Assembly (NCBI GenBank): GCA_031002005.1
Contig: CM061914.1
Location: forward strand, 11,642,148-11,706,147
DNA: 64,000 bases
From: Vandiemenella viatica
Lineage: Eukaryota > Arthropoda > Insecta > Orthoptera > Morabidae
Direction of reading: 5' to 3'
Below, one piece after another: positions 55,571-64,000 of this stretch. Numbering within the stretch: the first letter of the stretch is position 1; each line of letters starts with the position of its first letter. Made by a program: the position numbers and the translations under genes. The notes under the pieces were generated by a model that made no database searches, was not told the DNA's origin, and worked only from the letters and a program-made list of their open reading frames with translations.

Positions 55571-57639
55571 CCAGGCATTCTATGACGAGTCAGCATGTTC
55601 TGTGCTTAGCACTGCCTTAGCGTGACTTGATTTTTATCACACAGGACTAGTGTACTCTACTGCAGACCGATTTCTCAGGGGTGAAATGAGTGTGATTAGC
55701 ATTTGCTAAAAGATGGTATTGATTCCAGGAACGTATGAAGTGCTCGTGCTATGACGTAATATACAGTTAAAAGGAAGGTAAAAGGGAAATGTCGCCGCGT
55801 ATATCGTTCTGTTTTTAGTAAATCACTGACGAAAACTTTACACTTATGAAAGATGACATGTTTAATGCCCTTTAGGCCTCCTGGTTGTCACCGGTAACGT
55901 GAGGTGGGAATGAAAGAGTAACCATTTCTTGACTTCGGTGCTGAATATCAAACCATCTACAACATATTTTAAGTCAGTTTTCTTTCCCATCAGACATTTG
56001 TGATGTGACTTCTAATAGAAAACCAGGGCAGAGCATAAACGTTAACAACTTATGTAGCCAGAGTAATTATATTTTCAGAAACAGGAGCTTCAACAGAAAC
56101 ATAAACGACAGCGTATTGGATCAGTGCGCTTGACTTTGTACAGAGATTAGCCTTACGAGCTTTATTTGAAAAATGTTTCACAGAAGGCACAGAAGTAGTA
56201 TCTATCGGATAAAAATACCTGCCGAGATCACTGATAAGGTTGGAAGTGGTGGAATATGCATGCTTTCCGTGATTAATATATAGCGCTCGTATTCACAGTA
56301 GTGTGTGAGGCAGAAAGTATTGGAACCAATACAAAACCTTTTCCATGCTATTGCATAAAGCAATTATTTTCAAGTTACACTAGACTGCTAAAAGTATAAG
56401 ACAATGTGTATAACTAACAAAAAGAATCCGTTTGAGTAAAACCTGAATGGTTCTCCCTTAATCAATATTTCGCGAAATCACAACAAAACAGCTACTCAGA
56501 GAATCAAATCTTCTGTATCTGATATTTTATTCAATTACAATAAATCAAGCTAGTCTTATAACTTCTCGGCGTGAAAGCAAAAATTTTGATTTTCGTTTTG
56601 AAAATACGTAAAGTTGACGAGTTATTTGGATACATGAAATGTTTCTACCTACATAACAGACTATATAATAAATATATTCACATCATAAAAAGTTCACCCT
56701 GTTTCTGATTCTTATTATTCTTTCAGCAGAGGTTGTGAATCGGAACGGTTATCGCTTAGTCAAATGGGAGTATATTTCACGAAATCACGATACAATATCA
56801 TTCTTTTATACCTCTTCTTGTACCGAGTAAAATATTTTACTGCGCTGAAATATTTTCATTTTTCTGTCGATAGTGTGTACAGAGCTTTTGCAAGAGATAA
56901 TGTAATTTCCTTGTAGCTGGGCAGACGGAAATATTTTAATATTTCTGCACGCCGGGAATAACTCCATCGTTTCGAAAACAGACAATAGGATCTGCTTGTC
57001 GCTGGACAAACGGAAATACCTGAAATATTTAAAAAATCTTAAAAGCTTGGTAAATACCTATCGCATTGAGAAAGCGCAAATGCCAGGAAATATTTCTTGA
57101 AAGCTTGGCAAATATTTGTCGCTTTTTCGCAACCGCGTACCGAGCCCACAATGAAGCATGCCATGCCATCTATCGACAACAACGTACTACGCTCTGAAGA
57201 GTGCTGCCAACTGGCGACAGTTATCCAAGTAGCCGCGGCAGGTGAGCGCGCGTGTCCTAACAGCTGCTTCAGCGGCTGAGCAAGTACCTACATGTCGAAA
57301 CTCGAGCACACCTGTGCGAACAGGCCCGCGGCGGTGGAATTCCCAGTGATAGACAAGGATAGAAGAAAAAGCTTTCTCTCTCGTGGCTTAGTGGAATCTC
57401 TTTGGCCTCTCTATGGCCGGGCATGAAGTTTCTCATGGCTAAAGCCTGTATGCGGTGACATCTAGCGGCGTGACGTCGTATGACCTTGGCCTCGATTGGT
57501 TCCCACGAATCGCCCATCAAGCCTCCATTGGTCCATTTTGAATCGGTCACCAACCGGATGTGACATCACGGAGGGGAGGGAGTTCCCCCCACCACCATCC
57601 AGTGAAGTCCTGGGTTTTTCCAGCTAAGACAATCCCCAC
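55571..57639. other. No gene; weak local repeats at 56850-57120
   Basis: A phrase like 'gacggaaatatttt' or 'gacaaacggaaatacctg' recurs near 56930 and 57005, and 'aaagcttgg.aaatatt' near 57045 and 57100, hinting at old local duplications. No coding region is recognisable. Confidence 0.4.
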
Positions 57640-57880
57640 TATTAACCTTCCATTGTTCATAACCTTCACCTAAATATACCCATTACAACTCAATACTCAA
57701 TTAACAGCTTCATTTACTCACATCTTCGTCTTCTCTACAGTTCCTACCTTTGACTAATTACAAACTGACCAATCCCATATAACTAGAAAAAGTGACCCTC
57801 CCTTCCGTCTATTCCTTCTCTTAGAGTCTTCTATAAACTTTTCTCCTCACAAATATTTTCAGAATTTGTTGATTCCGAAT
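57640..57880 (-). mobile_element. Family B LINE 3' fragment, very diverged
   Basis: Minus-strand similarity to the fragment at 49115-49490 ('gaagactctaagagaagg' and 'caaaggtaggaactgtagag' parallel its stretches). It is highly changed. Confidence 0.35.
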
Positions 57881-58420
57881 AGGTGATGAATCCTGCTCAT
57901 CAAAAGAACCAACAACACTGCTTGTTTACGACTGGCAGGCCAACTTAGACCGAATCAGGTCACTACCTCTGTACTGGAGAGGAAGAATATGATGATCTCT
58001 TAGGGAATAGCACATCACAATCGCAACAAATGGGCGCAAGTAAACGGTTTCAGAATAAAAGCTCAAACATCTCGAGACTACTTGAAAGGAGCTGGGGTAA
58101 ATCGTGACAAGCAGGTACCGCACAGTTCCAGTGGTTTGCCAATGCAGATTTGAATAAACTAACAAACTATCTGACTGTAATCTCGGCGACACTATTGATT
58201 TAGCTTCAACATCTCGTTTTTTCTTCTCCTTCTTCTCTTTTAAAAAAATAAAATAAACTTATACGGATTTTATTTCCAATTGTTTTTCTTTTTTAAAACT
58301 TGATGCTTCCTAGTTAAATTTTCTAACAATAATAGTGCAATGAAAGAAATATATGACAAATTTGGAACAAAGTGTTCAAAAATCCTAATACAGCAACCGA
58401 TATATTATACTCCTTTAGTA
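57881..58420. other. No gene recognised
   Basis: AT-rich sequence without recognisable elements. Confidence 0.45.
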
Positions 58421-58753
58421 GGGGAGCGTCCGTCAACTCTCCCCCTCCCCACCCACGTACCCTGAAGTGGCTTTTTTCCCTATTGATTGCAGGACACATT
58501 CTGTACTGTTTTCTCTTATCAGACAATCGTAAATTAATTAAGGAGATAATTAAATTATGGAAATAAATATCTACATGCTGTTGTGTGTTTTGTACCTTAT
58601 TATAAACGTGACAAATAATTTGAACTAAAAGCTATGTGGCTTGGCTCTGAAATCCCCCCCCCCCTTGTTTTCCACGTAGTCCAGCGTAGCTTTCTAACCA
58701 ACCCCTCCTCCTCCCCCCCCTAGACCGAGTCGCGTAGTTTATGGACGCTCCAC
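58421..58753. mobile_element. MITE-like element with short inverted ends
   Basis: 'gggagcgtccgtcaact' on the left is mirrored by the complement 'tggagcgtccataaactac' on the right. C-rich runs lie inside both ends. From memory this terminal phrase is common in animal MITEs; superfamily not determined and target duplication unclear. Confidence 0.4.
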
Positions 58754-60574
58754 GCATGTTGTCGAAGCACTGATTTACTATTCGGGGGTTATTTTTAAAC
58801 AGCAGGATTCGTTATTGGTAAGTCGTATGTTGGCGTGACTGCTAGTTTGTATTATCTTTGATGCTATTTTCTAATACTAAAACCGAAATCTGATTATGAG
58901 CAGCGGAATAATCATGAGTCGAGATTTCATGTTTCGAAAGACGCTACTTTAAAGCAATATAAATATTTTTCGCCTTCAGTGGCACTGCAGTTAAGTTGAA
59001 GTATGTCGCTTAGTGGGCAGCAGACGATCTGACTTGTCTGATTTCGACTTAGTTCTAAGCTTCGTGTTGTTCGCACCGGGACCGGTTTGCTGCAAGGCGT
59101 AACCTTGGCCGTGACTTTGCCTGAGTGGCTGCACTGGATTGCCAGCCTCGCAACCACACTGCTCTGCATGCTGATGACGCAATTGGCTCGTGAAGACATA
59201 ATGTCGAAACTGCACAGAGCTGATATGCCAATGGCAGCGTATAATATGGCAAGCAGTTTAGAGAACTTCAATTTGCGTGAAGTGTAAAGATGGAGAAGTA
59301 TTCTTGCCGGTGGATTAGAGAATAATGAGTTCGGAAGCTAACAATGGAGATACGCGAATGGTTATGAAGTAGTGGATAAGAAAATATGAAAACGGTTGAG
59401 CTGGTACGAACAATATAGTAATACAGTTATAATGAGGAGATCACGAAAAATAGGTGGAAAACATTAGTGCTTTATAAGTTTGCAATAAACCTCCTACGGA
59501 ATACAGGAAGGAAATTATTAAATTTAAGAGCTGATTAAAAACGTAAGAGACGAGAAAGATAATGGCCTCAGGCGACTCTAACCTCAGGGACAAACAAATC
59601 TGGGAGCACAAATGTTTGTATTCTTGTGAGGAATATAAATTAGTTGTATCAGACAAAGCATTCAAAAAACCAGGAAGAACAATACTAGCCTGCAAGTACC
59701 ACTGAGGAGTGTGATGATATCAGCCTAAGTTCATACCCGTAGTCGAATTCGAATGTTGGCTCCCACTGCAACCTAATAATTACAAAATGCAGATCGAAAA
59801 TCAGCAGCAGATAGAACTAATACTACTCAAATAGAGCAGAGGTGAATAATTAAAATTATTCAGAATCTGTAAATGCAGATACGAAGGTCGTAGTGAAAAT
59901 AATTAATTACTTCTTTGCAGAATATCGTCCAAAATGTCAACATCCTGGAATGAACTTTTATTTTGTTGCTGGTGCCGAAAGCGAAAATGTGCGTACAGTT
60001 TGAAGCGAAGAATAAAGAAATTTCAGCTATGATTAAATGCTGTGTACCAAAGACATGCCAAGAGAGAATATTCAGAGGCTATAGCATCTGAATTTAAACG
60101 AGGGAGCCCGCACGTAAGAAGACCAGTAACTTAGGAAGAGTTCACGGTTAGACTCGGCAGCAGATTTCGTGAATGCTATCATCGAAACTCGTACATTAGC
60201 TCAAAGATTTTTATTGGGTAAATATATTTTAATTTTAATACCATACGTATTTCTTAAATGTCTAACAATCTAGGTGATAAAACTTTCCTTGCCGTAAGTT
60301 CGTTTACTTCAATTGCTCGTTTGCCAGACAATCAATTTTTTCCTACCGAATTTTTCCGCACCAATTCTCTCCTAAACGATGGAGCCGCCGACAAAGCAGT
60401 TGAACTCGATGTAGAGGCCTGTCATTTGCAGCGCCGTTTGAATTTTGTTCAATTTCTTGGTGTATTTTTTTCAACCAAATTTTCTAGCGCCGTTTTCTTC
60501 CTCCGTCTTTGGTTTTGCTCACATTATGGCGACTTAGGTTCTTTTCGTTTACCACATCGATTTCGTTTTTTCTT
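58754..60574. other. No gene recognised
   Basis: A 114-codon minus-strand frame at 59271-58927 begins with a hydrophobic stretch but overlaps other frames and lacks any family match I know, so I do not call it. Confidence 0.4.
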
Positions 60575-60790
60575 ATGGCCCTGCGCCTCCTCGAAGTTGA
60601 GTTAATTAGAGACTGGGATAGACTGAGGGGAAGGAACAGGGAGGGATTCGGCCGTGGCATATTGTAGGAAGGCTCTCGGCATTCACCACGAGTGATTCCG
60701 GGAAGCCATGGAATAGCTGAATGGAGACTCGAACCACAGTCCTCCAAAATTCGAGGCTAAGGCGTTATTGTTCCCTAATTACGCTCGATT
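60575..60790 (-). mobile_element. tRNA-derived SINE, diverged copy
   Basis: The minus strand shows the B-box-like 'gttcgagtctccatt', 'catggcttcccggaatcac', 'ccgaatccctccctgttcc' and an end near 'aggaggcgcagg', in the same order as the SINE at 32.0 kb, with more changes. Confidence 0.65.
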
Positions 60791-61099
60791 TCACGTCGAG
60801 AAATTTTCTGATTTTGGAGGAAATTTTGTATTATATTGTAACTACGACGTCTGTCTTCCACTTTGAGTCGTCAGAACACTGTCATAGAGTCGGTTGAGCG
60901 CTCGGCAGAGGCTGTAGTCGGGAATTTAGTTCTGCAAGAGCACTGAGTTCGGCAGCGACCGGAAGTTAGCGAGAATTTTGCCCGCTGTGTTAGAAGCGGG
61001 CGTACGAATTAACATCTATATTGTTACATTTGTTCCATTGGTTTGTGAGTACACTGGCTTCGTTACGGTCGTTTTCGTTAGAATGCACCCACATTGCAC
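60791..61099. other. No gene recognised
   Basis: Short spacer between a SINE and a LINE copy. No element recognised. Confidence 0.4.
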
Positions 61100-61945
61100 T
61101 AACTCATACACTGAAAGACTGTAAACAGTTACCGGGTGATCTGAACAGGATATCTAGAAGGGTTAGTAAACATGAGATGAAGATAAATGCAAAGATGAAT
61201 CGGCTTATTAGATACACAAATAAAAAAACTAAAGGTTGATTATGAGTATGAAATGGGGAAATAAATGTTTGTTGAAGACTTGAAATGTAAATTTCTTGGC
61301 ATTACATTTGATAACAAGCTTAACTGGGCAGGACACATGGGTCAGGTAGTAGGAAAATGTTTCAAAATTCTGCATTTGATGGAGAGAGTGATGGGGGGGG
61401 GGGGATGTACGAGAGGATTAAAGGAATTGGGTTACAAAACTTTGGTCAGATATGATAGTATGGTAAGGGACCCACATTTTGAGTATCAAATACAGGAATT
61501 CGAGAGGGTGCAAAAAAGGGCTGCTAGATTTGTTTCTGGAAATTATCGCAGAATGCAATCAGTAACAGATATGTTAAATAGCTGGAATGGGATTCATTGG
61601 AAGAGAGGAGGTGGGTGAAGAGGGTCATGGGAGTGTACAAGGCGTATATTGGTGACAAGGCATGGAAAGATATTGTGTAAGAATTCATAAAAGTAATTAA
61701 TTGAAAGGAAAAGGTGATAATGACCACAAGCTGGCACTCAATTTCAGGCACAAGGGTATAGGAAGATTCTATTTTTTAGGTAAGGGTATCAGGGATTTGA
61801 ATAAGTTACAAAGAGAAATGATGAATAATTTACCAAAAACCTTGAAAAAATTTAAAATTTGTAGAGTGGAAATGTAAGGGCATGCAGGAAAGGGGGAAGA
61901 TCGGTGTGTGGGGAAATTGCCACCAGATCGTGCGCTACATTGTAA
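61100..61945 (+). mobile_element. Family A LINE, 3' half with terminal signature
   Basis: It starts at DCKQLPGDLNRISRRV and continues through FVEDLKCKFLGITFDN and LNWAGHM, then YQIQEFERVQKRAARFV. Frame changes lie near 61225 and 61455, and the reverse transcriptase active site is not included. The 3' region (61655-61945) is complete, with the terminal signature 'gggaaattgccac' followed by 'attgtaattaaattaa'. It is the best reference for the family's end. Confidence 0.8.
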
Positions 61946-62984
61946 TTAAATTAAAGAGATAGTAGAGATTCCAATGCGTTTGGATATGTTGGGTGTTGAA
62001 ACTTTAGTTTAGACAGCTATTACTCTTAAGCTAATGGAAGCTGATCACGTTGTAATAGAACACTGAGCTTTTTGAAGGTAAAATGAAAGTGATACAGTAG
62101 AAAACAGAAAATAAAATGGAAAAATAAAGAACAAAGAATTTATGGAGAAAGCATACAGAACAAAAGACAGAATGCCAGTTCACACTGCTAGGTTGGGAAA
62201 CCAACGCAGGTGAAACGAGTAACCGAGAATGTTGGATGCAGTGGGTAAAAGCAGGTAAAGAGATTGAATAAGGACACGGACAGATGAAAGGTTTGGAGAA
62301 TCAACAGGAAAAGGGAACTAAAAGTAGTGTAAAGTAAAAATTGATGTGCCGAATCCCCTATCGTGCTTTTCGCCGAATAATTCTAGCTGTTTTTGTCTCT
62401 TCAGACATGATGTTAAATTTGATACGAAAAAAGCGGATAATTGTTGGTGAGTCGTTCATCAATGCAGTGACTTCACGGACGATTTGCTTGTGGCCGACTG
62501 GAAGCTACTGAACCGTGGCTCCGGACCGTCGATCAGTTCCGGTCAGTGAAGGACCTCAAGGACTCACCACGGCCGAGTTGTGGCATCAGTAGCCGTTTCC
62601 TTGATCAGTTGCTAAATGTAGCTCCAAATAATAATAATAATAAAAGTAAATGCTCATTAAATTTTACGTGTATCATCACTGACTGGAAACCATCAAAGAT
62701 GACGATGCATTCACCATGCGCATAGCCCTTCGTTGGTAGTAGCGAGGACAGTAATCAGTGCCCTGTTCTGTCGCTTTATCTCACGAAGATCCCCTGTACT
62801 CATCTGCCCACTGGTTGAATGAACCAGAGTAAGGGGAGATGCTTCGGGCAACGATGGACGGCTTCATGTTTGAAGCCAGTAGCTCTGCCGTCTAAGTTAT
62901 GGATGCCATAAAAGAAAATGAATTTTATTGGTTGTTTACTAGAATGTCCGATTTTTAGAGCATTTTCAGATATTCCCAACTATA
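61946..62984. other. No gene recognised
   Basis: AT-rich sequence with a short (TAA)n run at 62626-62642. No element recognised. Confidence 0.5.
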
Positions 62985-64000
62985 AAATACATTAAAAACA
63001 ATGAAGGGCGGATCAAGAAAAATAAAGATCCTTTTATGGCATTTGTTGATTTAGAAAAAGTATTTGGTAATGTTACGTGGGTTCAAAAATTTAAAGACGT
63101 TGGTGTAAAACAGAATTCTTTACAATTTTTTATAAGAATCTAATAACTATAACAGAAGCAGAGAATCATGATAGACACGCATCAGTTAAATAGGGTGTGA
63201 GACAAAGTTGTAGTCTATCCCCATTAATATTCATCTTGTATGTAGAAGAAGCAATAAAGGATGTGAAAGAAAGATTTGAATGTAGTATAAGTGTCCAAGG
63301 AGAAAAAATCAGTATGCCACGATTCGCTGATGACATTGTCTTGTTAACATGACAGGTTGAGGATATTGAGAAGTTACTGAATATTATGAACAAAATACTG
63401 AAGGAACATGTTAGACTAAACATAAACCAAAGCAAGACAAAAGCGATGACATATAGCAGAAATGATACCTATTATAGTAGATTAAATATCAAAATAGGGT
63501 CGGATGCAAAACGAGAAGTTACTACTTAGGAAGTAAAAAAGCCTTTAAGAAAAAGATAAATCTTTTAGTTTCAAATATTGATCTAGTATTCAGAAAGAAC
63601 TTCTTAAAACTCTGTGTGTGGAGCACAGCGCTTTATGGCAGCGAAGCGTGGACTTTAGGAATGCTAGAAAGAAGGAAAATTGATTTGAAATGTGGTGCTA
63701 TAGAAGGATGCTGAAAATTAAGTTGACAGATAAAATACAAAACGAACGAGTTTTGGAAATGACAGGCGAGGAAAGAAGTTTGTGGAAGAGTCTTACAGAA
63801 AGAAGAGACAGGATGGTAGGTCATATTTTGAGATATGCATAATTGGTTAACTTGTTAGTGGAGGGAACAGTCCAAGGTAAGAACTGCAGAGGAAGTCAAA
63901 GGTTAAAACAGCAGATAACTGTGGACGTGGGTTGTAAGTGGTATGTTGGGATTAACGGTTAGCACAAGATAGAAGGGATGGAGGATTGCATCAAACCAGT
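62985..64000 (+). mobile_element. Family B LINE, runs to the window edge
   Basis: This diverged copy of the LINE at 41.5-42.7 kb has FMAFVDLEKVFGNVTW, then SCSLSPLIFI and RFADDIVLL (near 63320; the catalytic ADD is kept), then YGSEAWTLG and the 'gatggaggattgcatcaaac' tail start at the edge. Stops and deletions break it, including a missing C-terminal segment near 63525. Confidence 0.8.

Noticed and set aside
57097..57553. Small genes near 57.1-57.5 kb
   Set aside because: Short frames in mixed-composition sequence with no domain or splice pattern.
58927..59271. A secreted 114-residue protein on the minus strand
   Set aside because: The hydrophobic start could be chance, frames overlap on both strands and no family is recognised.

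Overview
The window looks like a stretch of a large, transposon-rich insect genome. A grasshopper-like (orthopteran or other polyneopteran) genome is my best guess. The insect call rests on one recognisable host gene, a cuticular protein with a Rebers-Riddiford (RR) chitin-binding domain. The guess at order rests on gene spacing and repeat style recalled from such genomes and is inference only.

Host gene: four GC-rich exons of a minus-strand cuticle-protein gene lie at 26671-26793, 25229-25381, 10592-10723 and 3920-4142. They join in frame with GT/AG borders into a secretion-signal core, an RR domain split by an intron, a tail typical of insect cuticle proteins and a Gln-rich extension. Exon 1 (start codon) and the 3' end were not found. 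The introns are about 1.3, 14.5 and 6.4 kb. They hold a mariner, a complete Gypsy element, a hAT element, several MITEs and several LINEs. The exon 2 segment is tandemly duplicated (121 bp).

Mobile elements, left to right. 0-4 kb: a LINE end and a 930-bp foldback element with hammerhead-like cores. 4.2-9.6 kb: minus-strand LINEs (RTE-like, then Jockey) and Penelope-like remnants. 11.3-12 kb: two hAT-type MITEs. 13.4-17.7 kb: a CR1/Jockey-like LINE split by a hAT element that itself carries a MITE. 18.5-24.4 kb: Gypsy-1 (495-bp LTRs, four in-frame stops) inside a SINE inside a LINE. 25.4-26.6 kb: a decayed mariner. 28.8-29.5 kb: a Penelope-like GIY-YIG end. 29.6-30.1 kb: an inverted-repeat element. 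32-32.6 kb: two SINEs. 33.4-42.7 kb: a LINE split by Gypsy-2 (702-bp LTRs, apparently identical except for one base, almost intact gag-pro-pol). 43-64 kb: short tandem repeats, a GT-rich composite array at 50.7-53.2 kb, more LINE, SINE and MITE fragments, and long AT-rich stretches where I see nothing.

I found no CRISPR array, bacterial-type operon, canonical tRNA or rRNA gene, or clearly new gene system. The best leads are the hammerhead-bearing foldback, the duplicated exon, the young Gypsy-2 and the composite GT-rich array.
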